Source: Isoetes taiwanensis (Eukaryota; Streptophyta; Lycopodiopsida; Isoetales; Isoetaceae). Taken from it: 64,000 nt of DNA. Numbering within the stretch: the first letter of the stretch is position 1; the number at the start of each line of letters is the position of its first letter. The notes below the pieces were generated by a model. It saw only the letters and a program-made list of their open reading frames with translations, was not told the origin of the DNA and made no database searches. Where the stretch lies: positions 14,983,255-15,047,254 of the forward strand of contig JAJEKV010000011.1 of the NCBI GenBank assembly GCA_021234155.1, given 5' to 3'. The translations under genes and the position numbers were made by a program. This document shows positions 32,668 to 45,378 of the stretch, in pieces.

Positions 32668-35600
32668 ATGGCACTTCTCAGCTCTTATACGTTCGTCTCC
32701 TCTTCTCTTTTCTCTCTTCATAGTAACGTCAGAGCTGTGTTCTGCCCGCTTCCTCTTTCCTTGCTTTGTACATATTCCAGCTATGGAACCATTTGCTTCG
32801 CACCAGCTCCTCGCACTTGCGTAGTCAGACTCAGCTGCAAAGCTCAGAATATTACAGACGAGCTACAGCCCATATCCGGAATTTCTCTATATAACCCTTC
32901 TTCTTACACCGAAATTGTCAGAGGTATGCATGCATAATTATTTGTCAAATAAGTAAACTATGGCAGCAACATCCCTTTGTTAACAATGCCAGATTCAAGA
33001 GATGCACTGCTTGCTGCCCTTGATGACGGAAAAATCCGCATGGAAGTTGAGTTTCCGTAAGACTCTTGTACAGTATCAAAGTAAATTTTGATCATAAAAT
33101 TCAAGCTTGGAAAATGTGTTCAGTTAGAAATTCAAAATTTCTTTGGTGGAATCATATTCAGCTTCTTTAGTTTGGAAGTAAACATAACAGGATGTGTAAT
33201 ATCAAACTATCGTATAATGCATGAAATAAGAGTTTTATGACCATATTGAGGACGGGTATGATCAGTTGTCCTTTTTTACAACTGACATATGGGCCATTAA
33301 GGATGCTGAGACTGTTGATAACCAGACATGCCTTCATGCACTGTATAACAACGTGTCAAATTGCTGTGAACATGAATGTGTTTGTTGAAATAATTTGTAC
33401 TTGTATCTGGTAAAAGAAACTCGTTTAGTAATGTTCTACTCAATTCGTTTGCAGATCTTTGCCAAGTAGTACCTCCGGTTATAAGGTAATTTTTATACCT
33501 GAGTTGGCAAGTTTTGTCATTGCACATCTATTATTTCCATTCAATGCTAGTGCAACATTTGTTCTTCATGTTTCTAAATTAATTCCAGGGATCATCGGAT
33601 GAGTTCATTGATGCCAATATTCAACTTGCACTAGCTCTTGCCCAGAGGTTACATGAAGCTAGAGGCATCAAATCTAAACTTGTACGTGTCAAAATATGAT
33701 TTATATCTTAGGACAGAAGATGTAGTAGATTTTAACATGCACCTCCTTTGACAAGGTATTTCCTGACAATCCGGAAAGGCGCAGAGCATCGAAACTGTTT
33801 TCTTCAGCTCTTGAACTGGTAGGTATCAATTTGTGATTCCTACTCTCCTTGATTGGCAAAAGATACAATGTTTGTTATAAGCAAGAAAATATTGATAGCA
33901 CTGCAAAGCAAATACCATCCTATTTCCCTCCCAACTGAAACTAGTGAGGCACAACAATCAGTAGCAGTCAACAATGTGACGCCATTCTTCAATAATTTTT
34001 TGTCAGATTTTTGGCGCAGGCCAAGCTGTTTTTTTTCTTCTGAAAAAACCATGTTATGTCACAGACCAATGCCCTCTATTTATAAGTATGCCCTTTACAG
34101 AAAGGATGGCTACAGGAGGGTATAGGAATAAGAGAAGGAATGCATCTAGTGGGAGTCCATAGATGCTGCAATGTACCCAAAAGGGTCACACAATGCAGTT
34201 GGCAGTTATGTAAATTTCAGACTTGTGCAATTAAGCAAGAAACATAAATCCTTTAAACACTTATTTATGATTTCCTATTGCCGCAAAACAAAAGGTTCTA
34301 TTCAACTATCGGGGATTGCTAACCTTCTATCCTCATGGTTTGGTTTCCCATGCTTTTTCATGTAGCAGTTTTTGTCGAGACTAAAAGGAAGTATCTGCTT
34401 GTAATTTCAGGTTGAAGGTATAAGCCTCGGCTCCTTGGATGATATTCCTGGAGCATCCAAAGGATTTTTTGGAGCGATTAGAAGTGCTCTAGATTTTGAT
34501 TTCCTTGGAGAAGTTGAAGGTTTGTGAATCCTAATGTATGGTCCTTTTAAGAATTGTAAAATAATTTTGTCTGTTTTGGTTTTGCCAAGCCCTCATTTAC
34601 TAGACGGGAAATTGAGATAAATGCTATTCTTTCTATTTGATCTTTATGGCATCTTACAGCAATAAATGAAGTTCCTCTTATTTTAGATCATAAGAAGACA
34701 GAAGTGATTCACTAGGAAAAATACACGTAAAGTATTCTAGTAACTATGTATTCAACTTCCTGTAAGTCCTCATATGCGCAAGTCTTTACATTTCATAGAA
34801 GTTGTGAAAGCTAAGGTGAGGTGGGGAATGAAGTAATTTGGTCGATTTTTAGGGTTTTGTTTACTTGAATAGATTTATGCTTTCAGCTGAGCGCTTTGTA
34901 TTCTTCACAGAGAAGTGGCTGGCACCAGCAGACACGTCTCTATACATTGTTCTTAATTGCAGCACCAACGAGCTTCCAGGTGTTGAAAAATATGTGGTAA
35001 ATACCTGTTTTTGTTCTAAGTTCAATAAGAATGATTATGACAATAATGCTAGATGATCCAGGGAGAATATGCAGTTGGCAATCGAAAGCTTATACCTAGA
35101 GCTAGGGTTGATCAGCATATGCGGTCAATGTCAACCAGCTTAAGATTGAAAGGCATTGAGGAGGTTGCAGTTCTACTGCTTTTAAGTCATCATCATCACC
35201 TGAACTGAAGAACTGAATGACCAATCCTTTTTAACAGGGGCAACATGGAACAACAGAAAATTCTCCCATCTATTCTTGAAGCACGAGCAAAGGTCTCTCT
35301 GTGGGTCCATCCATTACTTAGTTCGACTTGACTTCTGTAGTTCCGTGATTTACTGACATGATGCTCAAGAAAGTTTCAGTGACTTGCATAAAAAATCCTA
35401 GCAGCGGGCCCTTGTCATTGGATTCAGATGGGACACTTAAAAGGAATCCCTATTTTGGCCTGTTGGCTTAGGCTGTTACAATTAGCCGAGACACCCACAA
35501 ATTTATGCAATGCCACAGAATGATTTTCCTGACCTTCATGTGGCTGTGCTCGTTCTTCCTCTTGCATTGAGGAAACCAAGGTTCAGATTTTTCTAACAAT

Positions 35601-37368
35601 ACCAACTGATTTCTCGACCTCATTTTCAGCATGAACAGAGTTTACAACTTTCTTTCTACCAATAGCCATGTAAATTTTCATAAGCCAAAGTGATATTTGA
35701 TGGAAGCATCGTGTTACTAGCTCAGACTCTTCCATCCAACCTAGAGCCATTGGCTAAGTGCCTGGACAGAATGATCATGTGAAAAGCAGGATTGGCGACT
35801 GAGAAACCTTGTGTTCCCCCTCCACCAATATTAAGGTGCCATTTAGCATTAACATCACTCGTCAGCTACATATACACCTATTAAGGCATCCTTTTTGTAG
35901 GATGGCAACCAGTTCTGCTACAACCATAAGTATGTTTTGTAACATCCCAGGAAGGCATGAGCAGTAGGAAGGATAAAGGGATTGTCTTTTGCAAAGGAAA
36001 AGTCAAGCAGAATTTTACTATGGGTATTGTAATGTATATTGCGATTGATGTGAGACCAGAACATTATTGTTCACAGTCCAGAAAGCATATAGAAACGTTG
36101 ATGTTGGTAAAAAATGACTTATAACAATTGTCTAATTTAAACGTGTAATTTGTTTTTGCAGGATGCTGTTATAAAAGATAGTCCTGTTGTCCTCTTCAAT
36201 CTCGAACTTGATACCTTGAGGTATGGGAAACATAATAAAGAAGTTAAGGAAATTGTTTCCTGAAATTATCAGTTGTTTTGCAGGGCAGATCTTGGCCTAC
36301 TAGGGTTTCCACAGAAGGACTTACAATTTCGTTTCCTGTCACAATTCCTTCCAGTTTTTTACATAAGAACCAGGGATTATTCTAAAGTATGTCTCAGATC
36401 TGATAATGCATATCTAATAAAGGCATTGGTTACAGCATGGCCTGTCCCTATTCTACCTTTTTTTTTAAAGTCATCTTATTGTTCTTCATTTCGGTATAAT
36501 AATACGTCGAAATTGATGTGAACTCAAAAATGTCTTTTATTTCTTTCACACTTTGTTTTTTCCATTACAGAGCATAGCAACAGCACCTTTTGTGATTAAC
36601 TATAGTGGAGCACTATTTCGCAAATATCCAGGTGTCGTATTTAAAATAATGAAAATGACATGGTTGGACCAATACAAGAAAAGAATAAGCTTAAGTGTAT
36701 TAACAATCTACTAACAAAGCTGTATCTGAGCTGCATTGAACAATGCAACATCAATTATGGATGTGGCAAGCCCGTTGTCTATTCGTGCACCTATTTGTGC
36801 ATGGACTAATAAAAACCTATATTGGATTTCAAGCTTTATATTATGTGAACATGTTCCCAGGTTCCTTTTTGTTTCTGGTAGCTCGTTAGCATCTTTTTTC
36901 TGTTGTTTCTGAGTTGTTATCATCTCTTAAAATATTGAAATTTCAGGACCGTGGCAGGTCATGCTGAAGCAAACAGATAGCTCATATGCATGTGTAGCAG
37001 AGAATCCGCAACGTTTTACACTTGGTCAGGTGAGAAAACTCATGGAAGAGACAAAATATACCGACTTCATCTTATGTGCACTTTGACACTCTTTAAGTTT
37101 GTATTTAGACAAAAGAGGAACTACTTTCCACTCTTGGTCTCCAAGAAGAAGTGGGCAGCACAATGGAATTCCTTAGAAGAGGCTATAAGGTACATAAAGT
37201 GACAGACTTGAAGTAATGGCTAACTCTATCATGGGGATACATTAAATTCATTTTTCTCGCCCTTGTATTTAAGGAGATTACAGAGCATTTATCTCATATT
37301 TGTTTCAGACATCAACCTGGTGGGAGGAAGACACTAATCTTGAAGAATCATCCTCATGGAGAAGTTGA
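32668..37368 (+). CDS. Chloroplast DUF1995 protein (LPA3-related), 13 exons
   Basis: Exons, all GT-AG and in phase: 32,668-32,923; 32,993-33,056; 33,455-33,485; 33,589-33,681; 33,756-33,818; 34,411-34,519; 34,887-34,996; 36,162-36,220; 36,284-36,386; 36,571-36,631; 36,947-37,029; 37,109-37,189; 37,309-37,368. They give 390 residues. The first ATG fits; residues 1 to about 60 are Ser-rich and hydrophobic like a chloroplast transit peptide. The mature part is the DUF1995 domain: [97 protein letters not shown], then [16 protein letters not shown]. The family includes LPA3, needed for photosystem II assembly, and its plant paralogue (At5g48790-type), which this resembles more. The role is inferred. 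Intron 7 (1.17 kb) is the longest. No lesion is seen. The upstream 460 bp contains no clear TATA box. Confidence 0.88.
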
Positions 37369-37595
37369 TGGCAGCTAGTCAAATCTGCTGGAGCTTGATC
37401 ATCATATACAAGGGGATTTGCTGAATTACATTTTCATGAAATCATGAATGTTCATGCTGTACACATTATAGCCGCTTCCCTCCTTTTAAAATATATATCC
37501 CTGCAAATATTATGCATAATTACACTGTGCTCCCACGACTATCCCAAAGCAACCAGGGGGAGGGTTTAAAATCCATCCTTTTGTTAACTTCAACA

Positions 37596-37652
37596 CTGTG
37601 GCATTAAAAATAATAATAATAATGTGGCATAACAATTGAATTGAATTGAATG
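37596..37652. repeat. Short AAT and GAATT repeats
   Basis: AATAATAATAATAAT is followed 10 bp later by AATTGAATTGAATTGAATGG. The second is of the kind that ends LINE insertions here, but no LINE body is recognised. From 37,660 to 38,220 nothing is seen. Confidence 0.6.
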
Positions 37653-38224
37653 GACCAGTTCCTGCTGAATGTGAGAAGTGTGAGACACTAGTCACATGAT
37701 ACGTGGTGAAACATTATGCATATTTAACCAGCTACTAGTTTAAAATATCTCACCATTAGCAATCAAGGCAGTGCTCATGTTCATGTAAAGACTTGACTGG
37801 ATATGGACACGTCGGTGCTGGGCCTCTCAGCTGGATGCAAAACTGGGCTAATTGAAACATTGTTCTTAATACAAACAAGGCTGCTAAATCTATCAAAGTA
37901 CTATAGATACTCTCATTAGAATCTCATCATATATAAATACACAACATTGCCATTAATACGACGTATCTCCATTCCAATCTGCACTATTCCACTTATGCAT
38001 TCTAAGTTTAAATTTTGTTCGTTCAAAAATAATACAAGTTTTTCCAGCTTAAGTTCATTAATAATACATGTGATTTTCATCTTAAGTTCAGTAATAATAC
38101 AACTTTTTTAGAAAGTAATTTCCGCTGCATTCAAAAAGTTCCAAGTACTGATAGATTTGAGATAATTGATCTTCATTATAGTAAAATCAAAATAAAAAAG
38201 AGATCAAAATATTCAACATTTTTT

Positions 38225-38990
38225 CTTAAGGCCTTCGACCACAGAGTTTTTATCTTTCAGATCAACACAGCTGATGAAGAAGTTATTGATAGTTCCACCA
38301 ACAAATGACTGGCCACCAGAACTGGTTTATAGAGATATCCCTTAGCTCAGTTGAAATTGCCTTTCTACCTTCTGACCAATTTTAAGAGCCTCATCCAGTA
38401 AATTATTAGTAATACCATCTTTGGCATCGTAGTTCTCCTTCCCTACCATTTTCAAATCCTGTCTTGTCTTCTTCACAGTAGTAATCTGATTACTATCCAA
38501 TTCACTCAACACCAAAGCAGTACTACACTGATTACTGGATGCAAAAATAAGCCTATCAATACGAGGGATATGGCTATCACTAACAGGATTATCAACATGA
38601 GGAAGAGGAATATCAATAAGAGAAGCAGGTGTATAAGCAGGTATATGAGCAAGATTATCAGATAAGTAGTCCTCAGATTACTAACACTCACATTATCATG
38701 AGAGGAAACTAAAGCACACCCTGAAGAAGATGCACCTTGTAGATCAACCGCAACTCATTTTTTCTGCATCTCTTCCTCAACAACATCAACAAAAAGTCTG
38801 AGACTACCATTGTCATTAAAAGGTCTAGCCAAAATGCTCATCGTAGCATTGGTTTGAACCTCCCTAGATCTGTCATACATGCAAGAAAAAGCAATTAAAT
38901 GGTATAGAAAACAATTACAGAAAACTACATACTTTTGATAACCATCCAAGGTTTTATGACCAATCACAAGCATCCCTATTTCTGTTGGCA
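38225..38990 (-). pseudogene. Unidentified coding remnant
   Basis: On the - strand, blocks in changing frames look protein-coding: ATMSILARPFNDNGSLRLFV, DVVEEEMQKK-stop, then SEDYLSDNLAHIPAYTPASL, PLPHVDNPVSDSHIPRIDRL, FASSNQCSTALVLSELDSNQ and KENYDAKDGITNNLLDEAL. At least one stop and one shift interrupt it. A possible 5' block with IGMLVIGHKTLDGYQK lies at 38,925-38,985, and a like phrase, NLGHKTFSEANYGS, at about 39,735-39,785. No family is recognised. Confidence 0.35.
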
Positions 38991-39109
38991 CACCAGCAAA
39001 AGTTCTCCTTTAATGTCATGATTTATATCAATCAGATTAGTACAATTAACTTGCATCTCTTTAATAATAAAATAAAGAATAATGTTGTATGCAGCTGAGG
39101 AATAATTGT

Positions 39110-39490
39110 CTACCATATGGGTTTGTTCTTACATGTATTTGACCTATATGCTAACATAACTATACAGATGGTTATTGTCTCCAACGTAGCCCATGACCTA
39201 TGAAAACCAAATTGGTAAAAAGTAATATTGTTTTCTGCAGCTAGGAAAGTCTCTTTGCCATATGGGTTTGTCCTTAACATGCTGGACCTCTAATATAACT
39301 GTACAGAATGTTACTGTCTGCAGCACACCCTAGTAGAAACCAATTTGGTAATAAGAGAGAATAATGTTGTCTTATGTAGCTAGGAAAGTGTCTTTGCTAT
39401 ATGGGCTTGTTCTTAACTGTGACGGGCCTGTCTGCTGACATATGATGCAGATAGCTTTCGTCTACAACATAACCTAGTGGAAACTAATTT
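39110..39490. repeat. Three tandem copies, unit about 130 bp
   Basis: Each unit has (G/A)CCATATGGGTTTGT, a GACC or GGACC block, a CAGATGGTTATTGTCT-like block, CCTAGTAGAAACCAATTTGG and TAATGTTGTCT with a CAGCTAGGAAAGTCTCTTT joint. Units begin near 39,112, 39,257 and 39,387 and differ by about 20-25 percent. Confidence 0.75.
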
Positions 39491-40191
39491 GGTTCACCAT
39501 CAGTAAATGAAAATAAAATGGGCCTCGTCGATTACCTATTTTGTAATGGTTTATGTCCAGCTATACTCCAATGGCAAATGCTCAATTCTCAGTGTAAAAG
39601 CCTATATTATTAATGGGGTCCTTCAATATTACAAATGCTACTAGATTGCCATGCAATATATATCTCAACTGGTCCAACAACTCATATGTCTTCAAAATGA
39701 AAGAAAAGGAATCACAAAGAAGGAAACCTGTTTAGAACCATAATTAGCTTCTGAAAAGGTTTTGTGCCCAAGATTGTTCTGCCAGCCATCTGCAAAGATA
39801 AAAAATTATCATAGTCAAAACTACCATAGTCAGAATCATATGCATTCTTTTGAAGATTTTTGTGCAAGGATATGACCTAAATTTTATAGCATTAGAGGAT
39901 GAAATAGCAAGTTCTATTCCCTAACTCATCAGAAACCACTTGCTACTTCTTATTTACCAAATGTTGGGTTTCTTCATGTTCACAAGGCATGACGCCTTCT
40001 AAAAGGCCAACATTATTGTATTAGCCCATCTAGCAGGGGTTCTAGTTGGTATTCTACTACAACTAGAAATGCTGACCTCAAATGGATTCTCCTTTGTTCC
40101 ATGGTCTAGATCATAGTTAATAAAATGGTATAACTGATTTTTGAAGTATAGGAAAGAGCATACACATCTAATATATTCATAATTTACAGAA

Positions 40192-40916
40192 GGAAAATTT
40201 ACTAAAATAACCCTAATTGTTGATTTATTTCCCAAAAAGCCCTTGAAATTCCCAAAATGCCCTTATTTCTTAAGTATTTTCCCAAATAGCCCTTTGTAAT
40301 TTAAAAATCGCTAGAGATAAGCCTATCATTCTAATACTAAAAATGATCGAAGCCAACTAATTTAATGCTTTTACAAAAATCGTATTGAGGGAGAAACTTT
40401 GTGGGCATCTTGTGGAGAAGCTGCTTCATACCCATCCAGGTTACTTGTAGAGCTCATTTTGCTATTGATATGTTGGAGCCATTTATCCTCCAAATATTGA
40501 ACTTCTTGAAAATAATGAAATGCTGCCACTGCAACATGTCATCCTCCTGGCAGACCTAAAAGAAAACGGGATAAGACAGAAGATAGAGATAGAAAAAAGC
40601 ATGTGTACAAGTGCACACGTTGTGGTAATGCCGGACAAAATGGACGTAGTTGCAGAAATTCTATTTGACATTTCTGTTGCATATCTTTGTCATAATGATT
40701 TTCTGAAATTTATTTTCCAAATTATTGTCTCTATAAGAAACACTTCCCTTGTAAAGAATGATCTTCTATGTACGTACGTGCGTTTTGGTGATTTTTTAGA
40801 CACAAAGGGCTATTTGAGAAAATACTTAAGAATTAAGGGCATTTTGGGAAATTCAAAAATACAAAAGGCTTTTTGGGAATTAAGTGAACAATTAAGGTTA
40901 TTTTGGTAAATTTCCC
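40192..40916. mobile_element. Mutator-like element, 725 bp, with transposase remnant
   Basis: TIRs of about 110 bp start GGAAAATTTACTAAAATAAC on the left and GGGAAATTTACCAAAATAAC on the right. Both continue with CCAAAAAGCC and TTCCCAAAATGCCC. The 9-bp flanks are TTTACAGAA (40,183-40,191) and TTTATAGAA (40,917-40,925), one mismatch. The interior keeps the C-terminal zinc knuckle of a MULE transposase, so it is a deletion derivative of an autonomous element. Confidence 0.88.
40540..40668 (+). pseudogene. MULE transposase C-terminal zinc knuckle
   Basis: In frame to TGA at 40,666, the + strand encodes PPGRPKRKRDKTEDRDRKK and HVYKCTRCGNAGQNGRSCRN. This is the GRPKK(K)R linker and CxxCGxxGHxxxxC-type knuckle found at the end of Mutator transposases, with Q-N in place of the usual G-H pair. 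Earlier transposase domains (DDE, SWIM) are missing or unrecognisable. Confidence 0.75.
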
Positions 40917-41029
40917 TTTATAGAATCATTAATAGATTGTGACTTTCATATATAACAGTTTATACAAAATTATTCATCATGTTACCTGCATAGCTTTGGT
41001 GGAGATTCATCATAATCATGTTTTTCTGT

Positions 41030-41205
41030 ATATGCTTCAGCCTTAGAATAAAGAGAGTTTATGTTGTTGCTGCATGCTCATAATCAGAATTCTCTTTATA
41101 TGCTTCAGCCTTAGAAGAAAGAGAGTATGTTGTTGCTGCATGCTATAATCAGGGCTCTCTATATATGCTTCAGCCTTAGAATAAAGAGGGTTTATGTTGC
41201 TACTC
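41030..41205. repeat. Three tandem copies, unit about 65 bp
   Basis: Repeated phrase: ATGCTTCAGCCTTAGAA(T/G)AA, AGAG(A/G)GT, TATGTTGTTGCTGCATGCT and ATAATCAG. Copies begin near 41,032, 41,098 and 41,165; the third is cut off. Confidence 0.85.
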
Positions 41206-41518
41206 CCCTTCCACCCAAGTAGAGACATCAGTAGGACTGGCAGAAGTCGCTTGGCATAAAGATACTCGATTCCAAATAATAATAACCATCAAACAATCTT
41301 TCTTAGTAATCTTCCTACTTGGAAAGTTCTGTCAGGCCATTCTTAGAAAGATTTAATATTCAAAATCACGCTTCTGGCCAACATTTTGTTACTTCTGGTG
41401 AGTGAGTGAGGCATAGGCAATCTATAAGCTTTCAAATTGGCTTTACTCACTGCTATACATAGGGCAAATGCGTATTGCTATGCATGCCACTTCCTTGCGC
41501 CTCTTCTGCAAAATCAAG

Positions 41519-41918
41519 CAACAATATAGAACTTGGGTCGGTTTTTTTTCCTGGCTTGCATTTATGTGCCGCCACGTGGCACTCCCCTCCATTGCGGAAT
41601 GGAAATAGGGTTAATCCATTCCGCGTGACCGGGTGCAAAGGTTTCAACTTAGGTTTCGCTTAGGGTTTACAGCCGTCGAACTCTTCTTCGCAGATCAGTT
41701 CGCAGGTGCTCTGAGTTCGCCGGAGATCTGAGTTCTTCGCAGGTGCTTTAAGCTCTGTGTAGGTAAGTTGCCGGATTTGATCTCTGAGTAAAGTCTGCCG
41801 GATTTGATCTGTAGATAAAGTCTTGACACATCTTGAACTCTGTTTTGCTGCTTTGCTGCTGAAACGGGTGAGTTTATAGCTGAAATAAAAAAAATCCTCC
41901 CCAAGTTCTATATTGTAG
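41519..41918. mobile_element. Small TIR element (MITE-like), about 400 bp
   Basis: Left CAACAATATAGAACTTGGG and right CCCAAGTTCTATATTGTAG are inverted repeats of about 18 bp; T-rich or A-rich sequence follows each inward. The interior holds a second hairpin, GCGGAATGGA/TCCATTCCGC (41,593-41,626), and a tandem GCCGGATTTGATCT pair near 41,770-41,805. No target duplication could be fixed. Confidence 0.55.
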
Positions 41919-41955
41919 GGGAATGGAGGTTGGGATCTCCATTCCCCTATACATC
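41915..41955. repeat. Palindrome GTAGGGGAATGGAG / CTCCATTCCCCTATAC
   Basis: A stem of about 14 bp with a GTTGGGAT loop abuts the right end of the element at 41,519-41,918. The TAGGGG...CCCTATA ends resemble those of the fold-back element at 46,628-46,745, so both may be one MITE family with ATATTGTAGGGG ends. Confidence 0.7.
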
Positions 41956-42082
41956 ATTGCTCGTAGATACGAAGATCTCAATTAGGTCATGTATTTGTTT
42001 GGCAGTAGTTCTGATTGCCTGAATGCAGTAGAAGCGGCACTGTCTCCATCTAAAAATCTGGCAGTTCTTCTTAACAATATCA

Positions 42083-42568
42083 TTGTTGGGTCATTTTTTT
42101 AGTGAGTGGTGCATTTTCGTGATGCCACGTGGCATGCGCCAATATAACAGTTTACCTGTTAAAGAATTGGGTCAAAGAATTCTGGATTACCTGGTTAGCA
42201 GGTCATATCGAAACATATATAATCATACATCCTTTTTTGCCCCTTTTTTTTTTCAATCCTATTTTTTCTGGGTTCTGCCTCACGCGAAGTCGACACGTAT
42301 AGAATTTTTGGTTTTCTTCGGCTGCAAGCAAGCGGACTTACCTGGATTACTTACGATCATTCAAAACAATTTGCTTCTAAAATTGCCTGGATCCCGAAGC
42401 GATTGGGTTTGGATCCAGAGGCAACCCCTGTTTCAACTGCGGCAAGGGGCCCGATGGACGTCGCTGGGTCTGCCACTGTTTTTGGCGCAAAGCTGCTCTG
42501 GTTTTGGTGCTGCCAGCTTTAGCAAGACTTGCCAAGTAAGTTACGAATCCTTCTTTAGGGCTTTCTAG
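42083..42568 (+). other. Open stretch, no supported gene
   Basis: A 161-codon frame exists, but another frame carries a more protein-like piece, GNPCFNCGKGPDGRRWVCHC, near 42,415-42,475, which suggests an old zinc-binding coding relic. Neither is convincing. The region 42,570-43,150 holds nothing else. Confidence 0.2.
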
Positions 42569-43154
42569 TTCCAGCACAGACCAATACCTTGACGGATGAG
42601 AGTTTTATCAGACTCGAGCATTCAGGAATACATGCATCATCAAGATCGGCTCATTCAACAAGGGAAGGAGTCTATGGGTCGTCTCTTCTCCTATAGGTCT
42701 TCACAGATCTGGAAGAATTTAATTTCTAGCCGTTCTAATTCACTGCCCTATTGCTTTCTGATTTGGAAATGTGAAGCTCTACACTGAAATGGACAGGTTG
42801 TAGGGCAAAAAGGATCAGTGTTTTGCGTATCTTGCTTCTGAGAAACATGGGAGCCGTGCCGCCTCTTGAGCTCTGAGTATTACATGCTAATGGCAATTGC
42901 AACAACTGGTCCATGTACGATTTTGGATAGGATATGGGTGCGAGATTCTGCTGTGCTCCAGAACTATGATGGCATCCAGAGGTAGTTACCCAAAGGCTTC
43001 TTTCCAAGTCTCTATCTCCAGGTATTTAATTGAGCTATTTAAATGAACGGATTTCTTAAAACCAAGCATGTGGTGTGGTCTTACAAAAGCTCTTTTTTAC
43101 CATTCAATTAAAATATCATATTACATTACTGTGCATGTCTCCTTGCAGCAGAAA

Positions 43155-43885
43155 ACCGTGAGGTAGAGCAGATGCAAAAGTAGAAAACATTTTGTTCTAG
43201 GTAGGAATCACAAGGGATATTCAATTGCTTCTCTATTTTCCATGTTTAGCACCACCATAGTCTCCTGCCTTTGCAGAATCGTTGTGTGTTGCTATGTGCC
43301 ATGCAGGATGCTGATCCATTGATAATGCATCAAAAGAATGTATTCTAGCCTTTAGATTTATATAGTCAATTGTTGTTACACAGGCTGCAACATACATGCC
43401 TATTCATAGACAAGCCATGACAGACATGCATCATGGATAATGGGCTCTTCTACAGTTATGAAGACTTTGTTTGGTGTTTTTCTGCCCTGCTGCAAGCAAC
43501 AATACGTGAAATTAGTTTAACCTGCGAGTTAGAGCAGATGCAAGAGTAGTTTTTTTTTAGGTAGAAATCAATAGGGATATTTAACTATATCTCCATTTTC
43601 CATGCTCAGCACCATTATAGTAGTCTCCTGCCTATGCAGAACCATTGTGTATTGCTATGTACCATGCAGGATGTTGATGCATCACTAATGCATCTAAAGA
43701 ATGTATTCCAGCCTTTAGATTCATAGAGTCAATTGCTATTACACAGGCTGCAGCATACATGCCTATTATTCATAGACAAGCCATGCTAGACATGCATTAG
43801 GGATGATGGTGCTCTTCTACAAATATGGAGATTTTGTTTGCTGCTCTTCTGGCCTGCTGCAAGCAACAATTGTCAAATTAGTTTC
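43155..43885. repeat. Tandem duplication, unit about 365 bp
   Basis: The two units (43,155-43,520 and 43,521-43,885) share GTTAGAGCAGATGCAA-like text, TCCATTTTCCATG(T/C)T(T/C)AGCACC, TAGTCTCCTGCCT, CATGCAGGATG(C/T)TGAT, AGAATGTATTC(T/C)AGCC, TTACACAGGCTGC and CTGCTGCAAGCAACAAT. Identity is roughly 85 percent. Confidence 0.9.
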
Positions 43886-44434
43886 ACTTTCTTGATCAAT
43901 CTGAGCAGTCAAAGGTGTATATGTGAACAAAGTGTGTTTCTTAAGTGCTATATATTATGATGCCCTTACTTCGATTTCTTCTCATGTATATATCATCATA
44001 GTTCATTTTTACTTTTACTAGCTGAAATGCCCTTGCAGGAGAGGTGAAGCCCCTTCTCATCCATGAGACCTTTTCTTTTAGCATAACCATTATGTTCAGA
44101 ATTGTGTTTGAACTTTGCATCTTCCTAATTATTTGTTCTAATACATCAGCAGAACCCATAAAAAATTGGTAGATGCACTCCTAACAGGTACTTTTCCCCA
44201 TAGCAGAATTGATGTTTGAGCATACTTTTGTCTCTATGAATGCGTTACATTTGCATTTGCTCGTTCTTCGTTATGCTTGAAATTTAACTATGCAAGCTGC
44301 AGATACATGTCCATGGAACCTTTATTTCCTTATCATGTTGTATTTGGTTCTCAAGTCCATGTGCTAATATTCTTTGTTTTATAGGTGGCCGAATTCTCTT
44401 GCTGCCTTTGACCACATGTTGATTGTTAATTGCC

Positions 44435-44790
44435 AATTTGCTACATATTGAGATTATAAGTTATCTATGTGAAGATAGGTAGATTGAGCAAGCAGGAACA
44501 TCAAAGCGATGTCAGTAATAATCTGGAAGCTAATCAGTATCATAGAACAAATGCCCAGTATAAGAATCTTGGGCAAGAAGCTGGTTTGTGCCTTTTGCTA
44601 CATATTGAGATTATAAGTTATCTATGTGAAGATAGGTAGATTGAGCAAGCAGGAACATCAAAGCGATGTCAGTAATAATCTGGAAGCTATAATGCGGTAT
44701 AGAAGATATATGCAATCGCCAATCAGTATCATAGAACAAATGCCCAGTATAAGAATCTTGGGCAAGAAGCTGGTTTGTGCCTTTACAATG
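44435..44790. repeat. Recent tandem duplication, unit about 165-200 bp
   Basis: Two almost identical units: TTGCTACATATTGAGATTAT, AAGTTATCTATGTGAAGATA, GGTAGATTGAGCAAGCAGG and onward to AAGCTGGTTTGTGCCTTT. The second unit has an extra stretch of about 35 bp (TAATGCGGTATAGAAG and neighbours). Near-identity points to a recent event. Confidence 0.93.
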
Positions 44791-45282
44791 TAATGTTCTG
44801 TTATAATGCATACAATTTGCTTGAGCTTGTGTATTCAGCATACCAAAGTGGCCGGATTTGCCAATTAGAACATTTGTTCTTTGAAGATGAATTTTAATAA
44901 GACCTCTTTAATTGCTTCATTTCTAGTTTAATGTCAGCATAGTTTTCATAGTGCCAGATACACTATGGCTTTAATGGTGCCCAAATGCGTTGTATTAGCT
45001 ATGAAATTGCAAATTTTCTTTAGTATTTGCTAGCAGATTTGCATTCAAGTTATTAGGGGTTTGTTTGGTTATGCGAGGTAGAATATGCATACCAGCATAT
45101 ATTTCTTAGAGTTTATTAGAGATCCATTTTCTCCTTTTATCATAGAAACAACATAAAACCTACTCATTATTTTGTATTGCCTTTCATGGACTCAATGACA
45201 CAAATTGTTTGTAAAGCAAAATTCATTTCATTGTTTCTATCCTAAGTAGGATACAATACGTCAACAAAGTGCAGATGCATTG

Positions 45283-45378
45283 ATGATTGGAGAGTCATGT
45301 TGATAAATTGTTACTATAATATGTAAGGATTGGAGAGTCATGTTGATAAATTGTTACTATAATATGAAATGTCCTTAG
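45283..45378. repeat. Tandem duplication, unit about 48 bp
   Basis: GATTGGAGAGTCATGTTGAT, AAATTGTTACTATAATATG occurs twice in a row without mismatch, joined by TAAG. An isolated NotI-type GCGGCCGC stands at about 45,405. From 45,420 to 46,150 no gene is supported. Confidence 0.93.
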
